From assembly GCA_001803165.1 (NCBI GenBank), contig MHAZ01000014.1, forward strand, positions 55,331 to 119,330: 64,000 bases of DNA. Reading direction: 5' to 3'. The DNA comes from Stygiobacter sp. RIFOXYC2_FULL_38_25 (GTDB lineage Bacteria; Bacteroidota; Ignavibacteria; Ignavibacteriales; Melioribacteraceae). The position numbers and the translations under genes were made by a program. Below the pieces are notes generated by a model. It made no database searches, was not told the origin of the DNA, and saw only the letters and a list, made by a program, of their open reading frames with translations. Position 1 is the first letter of the stretch, and every line of letters starts with the position of its first letter. This document shows, piece by piece, positions 8,424-17,223 of the stretch.

Positions 8424-8789
8424 TTAGTTTAAATATTTCGAAACTTCGTAAGCTACTCTTTTCGGGTCGAACGGTTTAACCAGGTAAGAATTAGCTCCGC
8501 ATTCCAGACCTCTTTGAATATCTTCAGTTGCACCTAACGAAGAAAGCACAATGATCGGTACTTCTTTATATTCAAGATTATTTCTGATTGAGGTAATTAA
8601 TTCAAATCCATCAACATTTGGCATGTTAAGGTCTGTAATAACCAGATCAACTTTCTGTGTCGGAAGAATTTCAATTGCTTCCATACCATCCGCACAAGAG
8701 ATTATTTCGTATCCTTTAACCGATAGCGCAACGGAAACAAATTTCCGGATTGTCGGGGAATCATCAGCCACAAGAATTACTTTCTTCAT
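8424..8789 (-). CDS. CheY-like single-domain response regulator
   Basis: A 121-residue stand-alone receiver with acidic residues at 9-10, phospho-Asp53 in TDLNMPN, Ser83/84 in VLSSLG and Lys105 in YLVKPFD. It differs from the neighbouring CheY by lacking the DWNMP and TTRG signatures. It could be a second motor regulator, a phosphate sink, or a target for CheA in another pathway. It lies between cheR and cheY, 10 bases from cheY, with a strong AAGGAG site before its ATG. Confidence 0.9.
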   Translation of the reverse strand: MKKVILVADDSPTIRKFVSVALSVKGYEIISCADGMEAIEILPTQKVDLVITDLNMPNVDGFELITSIRNNLEYKEVPIIVLSSLGATEDIQRGLECGANSYLVKPFDPKRVAYEVSKYLN

Positions 8790-8792
8790 AAA

Positions 8793-9698
8793 CTACTCCT
8801 TCTTATACCCAACTGTGTTGGGAAAACTTACTAATCTAAATGCTTTCGAAATTCCGTGAAGAGTCTCGGAATACCCGATGAACAAATAACCACCCTTGTT
8901 CAGGGAATTATAAAGGTTAGATACTACTTTGATTTTACTTGCCTGATCAAAGTAGATTAATACGTTTGCACAGAACACAACGTCAAAGTTGTAGAACATC
9001 TTCATTGCAGCGTCATCATATAAATTCAAAATCTTGAATGAAGCCATCTTTTTAATTTCGGGAATAACTTCAAACGAACCATTTGAACCGGGCTTAAAAT
9101 ATTTTTTTAGATAGTATGGCGGCGTGTTACGTATTGAATAGTCACGGTATATTCCGTTGTTTGCGGTTTCAACAACTGCCGTGTTGATATCGGTTCCAAC
9201 AACTTCCAGATCAAAATTGGGATAACGCGGCTTAATCAAGTCTTGAAAAATCATAGAAATTGAATAAGCTTCTTCGCCGGATGAGCTGGCTGCGCTCCAA
9301 ATTCTAATCTTATTTTTTCCTGTAGCTTGTTTTACGGCAATAATTTCCGGCAATATCTGAGAAGCAAGCGCATCCAGTTGAGGCTGATTACGGAAGAAAA
9401 ACGTTTCATTAATTGTAATAGCTTCGTAAAAATATTTTTTCTCAGCGGCTCCGCCTATTCCAAACTTCAAAAGATCAAAATATTCTTCAAACGTTTTAAG
9501 ACCCAAAAAGTTCATTCTTCTTTGTAAGCGGCTTTCCAAAAAATATTTTTTGTTATCCTGAAAATATATTCCGCAATTTTCATAGATGTACTTCCGGATG
9601 TTTTCAAACAGCACAGTTGACATTAACAACTGTTTGCTCGCGAGACTTCCCAAGTTTTGAGTAAACCCCTGCGTGTTTAGGTTCAGTGTTGGATTCAT
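8793..9698 (-). CDS. cheR: Chemotaxis protein methyltransferase CheR
   Basis: CheR methylates glutamates on chemoreceptors using S-adenosylmethionine. The 301-residue protein has the all-alpha N-terminal domain at about 28-90 (QDNKKYFLESRLQRRM) and the methyltransferase domain afterwards, with IRIWSAASSSGEEAYSIS as the SAM-binding loop and NVLIYFD near the active site. A roughly 25-residue N-terminal extension before MSTVLFENIRKY is unusual; an internal start at the Met of MSTVLF is possible. It is 5 bases downstream of the HEAT-repeat gene and belongs to the che operon. Confidence 0.96.
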   Translation of the reverse strand: MNPTLNLNTQGFTQNLGSLASKQLLMSTVLFENIRKYIYENCGIYFQDNKKYFLESRLQRRMNFLGLKTFEEYFDLLKFGIGGAAEKKYFYEAITINETFFFRNQPQLDALASQILPEIIAVKQATGKNKIRIWSAASSSGEEAYSISMIFQDLIKPRYPNFDLEVVGTDINTAVVETANNGIYRDYSIRNTPPYYLKKYFKPGSNGSFEVIPEIKKMASFKILNLYDDAAMKMFYNFDVVFCANVLIYFDQASKIKVVSNLYNSLNKGGYLFIGYSETLHGISKAFRLVSFPNTVGYKKE

Positions 9699-9703
9699 GT
9701 CTC

Positions 9704-11095
9704 TTAGTTTGTGTTTGTAGAAACGTTATTGGTTTTATAATTATAGACGAACGCTGCTCTATCTCTAACCATCTCATCTTCGTCTTTTGTTAACTTCTGT
9801 AAAGGTATTTCTATGGCTTCTATTGGATATTGCTCGAGCAATTCAACAAGTCTAATTCGGTTCCACATATTTTCATCAGATACCATCGAATCCACAAACA
9901 TTAATGCCGTTTCCAGATCCAGCGTAAATAAAATTTCCATAGAGGCACGGCGGACTTCTTCATCAGAATGATTCAACAGCCCGCTTATTGATTGTGTAAT
10001 TCCCCGTAATTCAAGCATCGGCACTTCAATCTGAATCTGATATTCGTTTACATAAGAGATTATCTGTTGAAACATATTTAGTACGTGACGCAAATTTTTT
10101 GGTTTGCTGTTTATTACTCTCGAGATTTCGTAATAAATATATTCGCAAGTGCCAAACAATTTTGATTTAATCATTTCATCCAGTTCATAATCTTCACCAA
10201 GCAAATGCAAGCTGGTGAACAAAATGTCTTTGTCTTCAAAAGTTTCAATCATGTTAAAAGCAATTTTCTTGTGTTCAAGAGTACCTTCGGATATTGTGTA
10301 CATCAGCAAACTTTTCATTCTGTTATCATAAGGTATATCAAGATTGTAGCGGTCTTTTAAGAGCGAGATAGATGTTATTAGCGGGAGAATAAGGGGACCG
10401 GAAACCGTATTCACTTGCTCAAGCAGAAAGAAGTACGTTTCGATATCGCCAAGATTTCCCAAGCTTTCCAGAATAGAGTATTGAGTTAATTCATCTTCAA
10501 CCGGAAACTTTGCGATAAGGAAATTTAGTGCTGCACGAGAACTTATTTTGCCAAGTGCTTCAACTGTAGTTGGTTTGTACAATTCATTTCTGTCGTAGAA
10601 CAACATAAGAACATCAACAGAACTTTCGTAACGCAAATTACCAAGAGCCTCGATGCATGCCAGAATTACATTATCGTTTTCCGAAACACTTAAAATGCCC
10701 ATTACAAAAAGTGATGAGCGCTGGTCGCCGATTAACCCGAGTATATCAATCAAAAATTTCAGTGTGTCGTCATCATCTTGATGCTCGAACTGAATTATTG
10801 CATCAACTGAATTTGAACCAAGCTTAATAAGAATTTCTCCGGCAAGATTGCGCACAGAAATATCCGGCGAAGTAACAAAAGGAACAACGTAAAGGGCAAA
10901 TTGCGGAAGTGCAAAATTTATCATTTGCATACTTGCAGCATTACGCACACCCTTGTCTTCATCTTGTACAAGTTGAGCAATAGCCTTTATACATTCATCG
11001 TTTAGGTCGGTCCCGGAAAGTGAATAAAGGAGCTCAATTTTTTCTTCTGCCGCTCCCTTCTTTAGTATTTCCAATTTGTTTTGTTGTTCAGACAT
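9704..11095 (-). CDS. HEAT-repeat protein, first gene of the che operon
   Basis: About 463 residues built from repeated helical pairs of 30-35 residues; typical units are KGVRNAASMQMINFA, SVRNLAGEILIKLG and EEVRRASMEILFTLD. Such alpha-solenoids are protein-binding scaffolds. There is no signal peptide or membrane segment. The start is uncertain: the frame can open at a TTG (11128), an ATG (11107) or the ATG at 11095 (MSEQQN), chosen because the earlier residues overlap a CTCCTC stretch that cannot help initiation. It is co-transcribed with cheR (5-base gap), suggesting a scaffold or regulator for the chemosensory complex, but no direct function can be assigned. Confidence 0.85.
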   Translation of the reverse strand: MSEQQNKLEILKKGAAEEKIELLYSLSGTDLNDECIKAIAQLVQDEDKGVRNAASMQMINFALPQFALYVVPFVTSPDISVRNLAGEILIKLGSNSVDAIIQFEHQDDDDTLKFLIDILGLIGDQRSSLFVMGILSVSENDNVILACIEALGNLRYESSVDVLMLFYDRNELYKPTTVEALGKISSRAALNFLIAKFPVEDELTQYSILESLGNLGDIETYFFLLEQVNTVSGPLILPLITSISLLKDRYNLDIPYDNRMKSLLMYTISEGTLEHKKIAFNMIETFEDKDILFTSLHLLGEDYELDEMIKSKLFGTCEYIYYEISRVINSKPKNLRHVLNMFQQIISYVNEYQIQIEVPMLELRGITQSISGLLNHSDEEVRRASMEILFTLDLETALMFVDSMVSDENMWNRIRLVELLEQYPIEAIEIPLQKLTKDEDEMVRDRAAFVYNYKTNNVSTNTN

Positions 11096-11443
11096 AAGAC
11101 AGTCCATTATTTTGAGGAGATATTTCAATTACTATGCCCGCTAAATTAGATGTCCATTTGAAGCCTTTAGCCGGAATATGACTTACATTTTGAAGAATAT
11201 TAGCCAATTGTAAGCAGTTAATCATTTTTTGCCGGCTGATGATGCTTAATGCAATTCAAAAACACGGAAACATAGCTTGTCTATTATCGGGTAGCACCAG
11301 ACAAAAATTGAGCGTTCGCCCAATATTTTTTTTAGATAGGTTTGATTTATTATGAAGTGTAAAGGGAATTAACTCCGCTGCTCTCATTCCCCGTACAACC
11401 CGAGAAAATAAATACAGCGCTAAAAAAATTTATACTCGGACTG
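11096..11443. other. Intergenic region upstream of the che operon
   Basis: About 350 bases between the che operon and the downstream end of the NtrC-type regulator gene. It contains the FliA-like promoter candidate at 11284-11310 and otherwise no gene. I saw no sigma-54 element here and no strong terminator for the regulator gene. Confidence 0.6.
11284..11310 (-). promoter_or_regulatory. Candidate FliA (sigma-28) promoter for the che operon
   Basis: On the minus strand the -10 reads CCCGATAA (7 of 8 to GCCGATAA) and lies exactly 11 bases after CAATTTTT (5 of 8 to TAAAGTTT). This is the spacing of flagellar sigma-28 promoters. The leader to the proposed ATG would be about 180 bases, which is long. 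The consensus is from enterobacteria and may differ here. Confidence 0.5.
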
Positions 11444-12835
11444 TTAACCGATATTTTTTGTTACTTCAATTCCCAGTTGTTCCATTCTATAACGTAATTT
11501 CGATCTAGATAGACCTAGAACCTTGGCGGCTTTTACTTGGTTTCCGTTTGTAATTTTTAGCGTCTTCAGAATCAGCGCTTTTAGAACTACATCAATCTTA
11601 ACACCTTTAGGAGGAACCTGAAGTATAAATTTCTCCTCTTCTGTTTCAATTGCATCTTTGCTCTCCATTAAGAAGGAAAAATGTGCATCAGTAAGTTCTT
11701 CTTCCTCAGCTAGAAGCAATACGCGCTCCATAACATTGCGCAGCTCGCGTATGTTGCCTTTCCAGTTGTAGGTTTTTAGAATTTCGAGTCCGGCAGCATC
11801 TATGCCTTGAATATTCTTACCAAACTTTTGAGAGAATTCGTTCAAGAATGAATAAGCTATGAACGCAACATCTTCTTTTCTTTCACGCAAAGGAGGAATT
11901 ACAATTCTGGCAACGTTAAGTCTGTAGTAAAGGTCTTCCCGGAAAGTACCGCGCGATACCTCCTCTTCAAGATTTCTGTTGGTAGCGGCAAGAACACGCA
12001 CATTTACTGAAACTTCCTTTTCACCGCCGAGTCTGTAAAACTTTCTTTCTTGCAGAACACGAAGCAGTTTTACTTGAAGATCTAAACTCAACTCGCCTAT
12101 TTCATCGAGGAGAATTGTGCCGCCGTCGGCAAGTTCAAACTTACCGAGTTTGGTCTTTGTGGATGCACCGGTGAATGCGCCTTTCTCGTGCCCAAACAAT
12201 TCGCTTTCTGCCAAGTCCTTTGGAATAGTTGCGCAATTTATAGTTATGAATGGGGCTCCGGCTCTTGGGCTATGCTGATGAATAAATCTAGCAAAGACTT
12301 CTTTTCCTGTTCCGCTTTCTCCTTCCAGCAGCATTGTTGTATCTGCACTTCCGGCAAGTTTTTCTACTGAAGACACAATGCGCTGAATTTTAGAACTCTT
12401 CCCAAAATATTCTTTAGTAAGCTCGTTATCCACCAGCAGGGTTTGGAGTTTGGAAACCTCGGATTTCAGTTTCAAATTTTCAACTGCTTTATCAAGAACA
12501 AACCTTAGCTGCTCTAAATCTATCGGCTTCAGCAAGAAATCAAACGCACCGGATTTTATTGCTGTTACCGCCATCTTTACATCGGCATAACCGGTAATCA
12601 TTATTACAGGAATGGAAGCATATTTTTTCTTCAAACTTTTTAGAACATCAATTCCGTTATGTGTAGTAAGGTAAATATCCAGAAGAATAATGTCGGGTTG
12701 AAATTCGGCAACAATGTGTTCAGCTTCCCCGGCTTGCAAACACGTTTCAACATTATTGTTAAGTTTTGTTAATACTTTTTTAAGCGACGCCGCAACTAAA
12801 TCGTCATCATCAATAATTAGAATTTTAGGAATCAT
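11444..12835 (-). CDS. NtrC-family sigma-54-dependent response regulator
   Basis: An enhancer-binding activator of RNA polymerase-sigma-54. The 463 residues have a receiver at 1-120 (phospho-Asp53 in LLDIYLTTHNG), an AAA+ domain at about 145-375 with Walker A GESGTGKE, the sigma-54-contacting GAFTGA loop at 219-224, Walker B ILLDEIGEL and arginine-finger region, and a Fis-type helix-turn-helix at the C-terminus (NQVKAAKVLGLSRSKLRYRM). The gene follows a soluble histidine kinase by 26 bases, its obvious partner. Its setting between flagellar and chemotaxis genes resembles FlgR/FleR/FlrC-type flagellar regulators, and sigma-54 promoters lie at 736 and 24443. The target assignment is inference. 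Confidence 0.93.
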   Translation of the reverse strand: MIPKILIIDDDDLVAASLKKVLTKLNNNVETCLQAGEAEHIVAEFQPDIILLDIYLTTHNGIDVLKSLKKKYASIPVIMITGYADVKMAVTAIKSGAFDFLLKPIDLEQLRFVLDKAVENLKLKSEVSKLQTLLVDNELTKEYFGKSSKIQRIVSSVEKLAGSADTTMLLEGESGTGKEVFARFIHQHSPRAGAPFITINCATIPKDLAESELFGHEKGAFTGASTKTKLGKFELADGGTILLDEIGELSLDLQVKLLRVLQERKFYRLGGEKEVSVNVRVLAATNRNLEEEVSRGTFREDLYYRLNVARIVIPPLRERKEDVAFIAYSFLNEFSQKFGKNIQGIDAAGLEILKTYNWKGNIRELRNVMERVLLLAEEEELTDAHFSFLMESKDAIETEEEKFILQVPPKGVKIDVVLKALILKTLKITNGNQVKAAKVLGLSRSKLRYRMEQLGIEVTKNIG

Positions 12836-12861
12836 AATACTGCCTTAGTTATCGGGTTAGG

Positions 12862-13551
12862 TTAAACGGTAAACTTCATTGAAAATGTTGTGCCTTCTCC
12901 AAAGGTGGAGTCGAAAATCAATTCGGAATTCATTTCTTCTGTGAGCATTTTACAAACGCCAAGACCTATTCCGTGTCCTTTTGATTTTGTGGTGAAAAAC
13001 TCGCTAAGAATTTTTTTCTTATCATCTTCTTTTATTCCGCAGCCAAAATCCTGGACTTGCCAGATGAGTTTTTGTTTACGGTCTTCCACTTCATCAAAAG
13101 CTCTTACTATTACTTTATTTTTTTCTTGGGATGCTTCAATTGCATTGTTAATTAAATTTAAGAATACTTGCATCATCTTATTCTTGTTGACGCTTAGTTT
13201 TGGTAGTTCAGGTACAATATGCTTCTCAATGGTTACACCTTTCATTCTTGCACTAACAGAAATTATTTTAAGGCATCTATCTGTAACCTGCTCAACATCT
13301 ACTTCATGAGTTTTTGCCGATGGTTTCCTTGTAAAATCAAGAATGTCTTCAATTAAAAAGTTTACTTGTTCAAAAGCATCCAGAGATTCGCCCACAATTT
13401 CTTGGATATCAGCCGGCAGATCATCCTTAGCCATGTTCATATAATCCAAATTAAGCTTAATTGCCGAAAGCGGATTCCTAATTTCGTGAACCAAACTTGC
13501 GGTTAGCTTACCAAGTAATATTAATTTATTGGCCTGGACAAAATCTTCCAT
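12862..13551 (-). CDS. Soluble histidine kinase, partner of the NtrC-type regulator
   Basis: A minimal 229-residue kinase: HisKA domain starting almost at the N-terminus (LTASLVHEIRNPLSAIKLN, phospho-His22) and an HATPase domain with N box NLINNAIEAS, G1 DFGCGI and G2 KGHGIGLGV. There is no membrane segment, PAS or other sensor domain, so input must come from a partner protein. This resembles FlgS/FleS/NtrB-like kinases that read an assembly state, but a full-length FleS would carry a PAS domain. It lies directly upstream of its regulator gene. Confidence 0.92.
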   Translation of the reverse strand: MEDFVQANKLILLGKLTASLVHEIRNPLSAIKLNLDYMNMAKDDLPADIQEIVGESLDAFEQVNFLIEDILDFTRKPSAKTHEVDVEQVTDRCLKIISVSARMKGVTIEKHIVPELPKLSVNKNKMMQVFLNLINNAIEASQEKNKVIVRAFDEVEDRKQKLIWQVQDFGCGIKEDDKKKILSEFFTTKSKGHGIGLGVCKMLTEEMNSELIFDSTFGEGTTFSMKFTV

Positions 13552-13648
13552 TATCTGCCTATTAAAAGCGGGGATTCTTTTAAATAAAGCTAACGATTCT
13601 TACATGAATTGGCAATAATAGTTGAGGATTGAATTGAAATGATTTTTG

Positions 13649-13674
13649 ATTACCGGGATTTTCATCCCGGTAAT
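13649..13674. terminator. Strong hairpin after the Cache chemoreceptor gene
   Basis: ATTACCGGGAT pairs perfectly with ATCCCGGTAAT around a TTTC loop, 11 bases past the chemoreceptor stop codon. No U-run follows on the minus strand, so it may act as a processing or partial termination site between the chemoreceptor and the downstream kinase gene rather than as a classical terminator. Confidence 0.55.
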
Positions 13675-13684
13675 GTTCTTAAAA

Positions 13685-15760
13685 TTACTTAAGATGCTTT
13701 CCCATAACACTACTTTCACTAGTAAACGAGTTGCTATCTCTTAGTTTAAATTTGTTAGTCAGATCTTGAAGTCTAATCGTTAAGCGGCTTAAATCTTCTG
13801 TAGCTTTTGCAATTTCATGAATACCGGCAGCAGCTTCACGGGTAACCGAATTAATTCCATCTATGCTCTTACTTATTTCCTCGGCGGCAGAAGTTTGCTC
13901 TTCGCTTGCCGCAGCAACTTGAGTAATAATATCAAGCACTTTGTCAGCGCCTTCTATAATCTCACTTAGAGATACTCCAGCCTTTTCTGCAAGAGTTTTT
14001 CCTTTTTCAACTTCTGTTTTGCCTAACTTCATCGAACCAACGGCTTCAGAAGTATCCTTCTGAATTTGCTTAATCATTGTTGCAATTTCCTTAGTTGCTT
14101 TTGTTGTTCGTTCAGCAAGCTTTCTAACTTCATCAGCAACTACAGCAAAACCACGGCCTTGTTCTCCGGCTCTTGCGGCTTCTATTGCCGCATTGAGCGC
14201 AAGAAGATTCGTTTGGTCGGCAATATCTTCAATTACCTGAATTATTTCTCCAATTTGATTACTGCTGCTGCCAAGTGTTTCTACTGTTTGTGCCGATCTA
14301 TTTACAACATCTGCTATTCTAACCATTCCCTTGATAGTTTCATCTACTACTTTTCCACCTTCTGCAGCTTTTGAACCGGCATACTTTGCTGTTTCCGCTG
14401 CCATAGATGTATTCTTAGTAGTCTCATAAATCGTGTGGGTCATTTCCTCAACTGCGGATGCAACTTCGGCGGTTTGCGATGATTGCTCTTGCGATCCGGC
14501 TGCCATTTCTTCCGTTGATGATGATATTTGCGAACTTGCGCTTGCAGTAGCTTGTACTGCCTGCCGTACTTCGGTTAGAACAGACGAAAGAGATTCTCCT
14601 AATTGGTTTATGCTGTTGAGCATAATTTTATGATCCCCTTTATATACACCTTCCATTCTAATTGATAAATCTCCACTTGCCATTTTTGCTAAGACTAAAG
14701 AGCCCTCGTTGATCGGGGTTAAAACCTCATCCAAAGTCGCATTCATTCCGGCAACAATTTCTCTAAAGCCACCTTCGTATTTTTGATAATTTCCGCGTGC
14801 TGTAAGTTTGCCTTCCCGGGCAGCTTGCGTTAAAAGATTCAATTCATCAACAAGATCTTTAAGAGTATCCTTAAGTTTTTGCATACTCTTTGAAAGTACA
14901 TCCTTTTCGGAGTGGAGTTTGATTTCCACATTCATATCGCCGAGAGCAATTTTATCGGCAACTTCGGCTTTTTCTTTTATGTTGCAGATCATTTCCCAAA
15001 ATGATTTCTGAAGATCACCAAATTCGTCCCGGCTTGTGATCTCTAGATTAAAATCAACATCTCCCATTGCAACTCGTTTAGCCGCTAACTGTAAATTATT
15101 AATTGGTTTGGTTAATAACTTAGACATGGAGTAACCAATTCCAAATGCTATAGCAAGAGCAACCAGTAAGCCGAGAATAATTGAATTGTTTATTTCTCCT
15201 ACTTCTACAAGAACATCATCTACATATATACCACTGCCAACTATCCATCCCCATTCCTTTAGTAATTGCACATAAGAAATCTTTGGTTGAGGCTCTGTGC
15301 TACCCGGCTTTTCCCACATATAGTCAACAAAACCAGCGCCTTTTGCTTGAGCTACTTTTATCATCTCTTGGAACAAGAAAACCCCATTTGGATCTTTGTT
15401 CTCCGCAACACTTTGTCCGTCCAATTGCGGTTTTATTGGATGCATTATCATCTTAGGCTCAAGATCATTAATCCAGAAATAATCTGTTTTATTGTATCTG
15501 AGACCCTTTACAGCTTCCAGAGCTTTTTTCTGAGCTTCTTCTCTAGATAAAGCTCCGCTGGCTTCCATTGCAACGTAATTATTAATTACAGTTGCGGATA
15601 CTTCAACGACATGTTGTGTCGCAATTCGCTTCTCTTCAAATAAATGCCCTTCAATAGTTGGTAACAAATAAACAAACAGAAATAAAACTAATGGTAAAAG
15701 GGAAAGCACAATTAGTGCCATTAGTTTATATACTATTCCCCAATCCTTTAGTTTTTTCAT
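13685..15760 (-). CDS. Methyl-accepting chemotaxis protein with Cache sensor and tandem HAMP domains
   Basis: A transmembrane chemoreceptor of about 691 residues. One membrane helix lies at about 8-26, then a periplasmic single Cache domain (sCache_2 type; [15 protein letters not shown] and [14 protein letters not shown] are typical), a second helix near 195, a first HAMP, then at least two or three more HAMP-like units (for example [10 protein letters not shown] and [10 protein letters not shown]), and a long signalling coiled coil with the hairpin tip [20 protein letters not shown]. No CheR-docking pentapeptide ends it. The start chosen is the ATG at 15760, because the alternative GTG at 15772 is itself part of the GTGAGGAAAG ribosome-binding site. 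It lies 15 bases downstream of a porin gene. Confidence 0.93.
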   Translation of the reverse strand: MKKLKDWGIVYKLMALIVLSLLPLVLFLFVYLLPTIEGHLFEEKRIATQHVVEVSATVINNYVAMEASGALSREEAQKKALEAVKGLRYNKTDYFWINDLEPKMIMHPIKPQLDGQSVAENKDPNGVFLFQEMIKVAQAKGAGFVDYMWEKPGSTEPQPKISYVQLLKEWGWIVGSGIYVDDVLVEVGEINNSIILGLLVALAIAFGIGYSMSKLLTKPINNLQLAAKRVAMGDVDFNLEITSRDEFGDLQKSFWEMICNIKEKAEVADKIALGDMNVEIKLHSEKDVLSKSMQKLKDTLKDLVDELNLLTQAAREGKLTARGNYQKYEGGFREIVAGMNATLDEVLTPINEGSLVLAKMASGDLSIRMEGVYKGDHKIMLNSINQLGESLSSVLTEVRQAVQATASASSQISSSTEEMAAGSQEQSSQTAEVASAVEEMTHTIYETTKNTSMAAETAKYAGSKAAEGGKVVDETIKGMVRIADVVNRSAQTVETLGSSSNQIGEIIQVIEDIADQTNLLALNAAIEAARAGEQGRGFAVVADEVRKLAERTTKATKEIATMIKQIQKDTSEAVGSMKLGKTEVEKGKTLAEKAGVSLSEIIEGADKVLDIITQVAAASEEQTSAAEEISKSIDGINSVTREAAAGIHEIAKATEDLSRLTIRLQDLTNKFKLRDSNSFTSESSVMGKHLK

Positions 15761-15775
15761 TTCTTTCCTCACTCT

Positions 15776-16990
15776 TTAATAAAATAAATAAAATGCCAGT
15801 AACCCCCTTAAGTTTGTTATATTTTTAGTGTTATTAACCTTTCCGAATTTATCCACGGCTCCGTAAGAAGCTATTGTTGCTTCTGCTTCCGCTGCAATTC
15901 TAAATTTGCCGTAATTAAAAACAATTCTGGGTGAAACACGCAAAATCTTATCAATATTACTAACACGTGTAAATAAAGCCCCGCTTAACTCCTCTTCGCT
16001 GCCTAAATTTTTTGTATAGCCTACAAAAACACCAGGTTGAATATCCGTCCCAATTGTCAAATCCGTCCAGCAAGAAATAACCTTCAACTGTTCATATTCT
16101 TCCAATCCGTTAACTGAGTTTGTAGATTTAACAGCATAGCCGCCAAGCATCATTAAATCGGTATTATTCCCGCCATAGACAGTTTCGAAAAGCCAGTTAA
16201 AGGTTCCACTTTTGATTTTCAAGTAACCTAAAAAAGAATAACTCGAAATAGTTTCGTCGGACTTATACTTCTTAATAGTTTCCAATCTTGGCGTAAGTGT
16301 TTTTAGATCAACACCTATTCCGGTAACTACATTTTCATTTTTGTACTGAAGTTGAACATGCGAATTTGGAATTACCGAATTACGTAAATAAGATGAAGTG
16401 AACCCTGCCGGACCATTACTTGTAAAATCTCTTTGCGAACATAGTGCTGCGATTAGATTAAAGTTTCCGATAGAATGCGTAAGTCTTATCTGCGGGTTAC
16501 GCGAAAACGGTTGAAACGGAACGCCGGTATTGAACGAAACCACTTGCGGGAATACATCTGTAACAAACATAGGATGCCATGTTTGCCCAACAAGCAATGT
16601 AGTGGAACTCCATGATAGAGTTACAAACGCATGCCTAAGCCGGAATCCGTTAACATCAGCATCAGATGTTCCAAAAAACTCTCCTTCTATTGTTCCACTT
16701 GTTTTTGCGCCAAGAGCTTCAGGACCGGTAATCTTGGCATTTAATCTGGTTTGAATGGAAAGCGCGTTGAAATTTGCTTTATCATTAATGTCCTTTCCAT
16801 TGGGATCGAGACTTTCATTTGCGGGATACAAGAGAAAATGTCCTTCTCGAATACTCACAACTTGCCGCGAATCGAAAAAGAAATCCGACTTAATGAATCC
16901 CGACAATTTTATAATATCCCCCTCTTTTGATTGTTGTGCAATAATTAGATTTGTAAATATTACTGCCAACAAGAAGAGGTTTTTTTTCAT
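15776..16990 (-). CDS. Outer-membrane porin-like beta-barrel protein (DcaP-like)
   Basis: A 404-residue secreted barrel with signal peptide MKKNLFLLAVIFTNLIIAQ. Alternating hydrophobic strands run to the C-terminal aromatic end (GLLAFYLFY), as in trimeric outer-membrane porins. GFIKSDFFFDSRQ near the N-terminus and the GFRLRHAFVTLSW and LLVGQTWHPMF stretches resemble DcaP-type porins, which pass dicarboxylates and aromatic acids in other bacteria. It is immediately upstream of, and probably co-transcribed with, a Cache-domain chemoreceptor. The ATG has AAGGA upstream. Substrate is unknown. Confidence 0.78.
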   Translation of the reverse strand: MKKNLFLLAVIFTNLIIAQQSKEGDIIKLSGFIKSDFFFDSRQVVSIREGHFLLYPANESLDPNGKDINDKANFNALSIQTRLNAKITGPEALGAKTSGTIEGEFFGTSDADVNGFRLRHAFVTLSWSSTTLLVGQTWHPMFVTDVFPQVVSFNTGVPFQPFSRNPQIRLTHSIGNFNLIAALCSQRDFTSNGPAGFTSSYLRNSVIPNSHVQLQYKNENVVTGIGVDLKTLTPRLETIKKYKSDETISSYSFLGYLKIKSGTFNWLFETVYGGNNTDLMMLGGYAVKSTNSVNGLEEYEQLKVISCWTDLTIGTDIQPGVFVGYTKNLGSEEELSGALFTRVSNIDKILRVSPRIVFNYGKFRIAAEAEATIASYGAVDKFGKVNNTKNITNLRGLLAFYLFY

Positions 16991-17063
16991 ACATGTCCTT
17001 AAAAGAGTTATTTGATACCTTTTTCTCTTTTATTATCGCATGAATTAGAAGGATGTTAATAGG

Positions 17064-17198
17064 AAGAGGGTGTCTCAAAAGTAATTCTTCAAATAAATAA
17101 TCTGCGCAAACCTGTGCTGAGTTTATCGAAGCATCAGTTAAATCTGCGTCATCTGCGGTCTATTCCATAATAAAACATTACTTTTGAGACAGCCTCTT
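17064..17198. mobile_element. Short MITE-like element with 22-bp terminal inverted repeats
   Basis: The ends are AAGAGG[G/C]TGTCTCAAAAGTAAT in inverted orientation (17064-17085 and 17177-17198), 21 of 22 bases matching, around 91 bases of non-coding sequence. GGCTGTCTCAAAA-type ends resemble those of IS1182- and related-family transposons, so this may be a non-autonomous derivative; no transposase is in the window. I found no clear target duplication. In RNA it would fold into a long hairpin and could terminate the chemoreceptor transcript ending at 17224. Confidence 0.65.
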
Positions 17199-17223
17199 AT
17201 GAATGAGTAGCTTGAGAAAAAAA

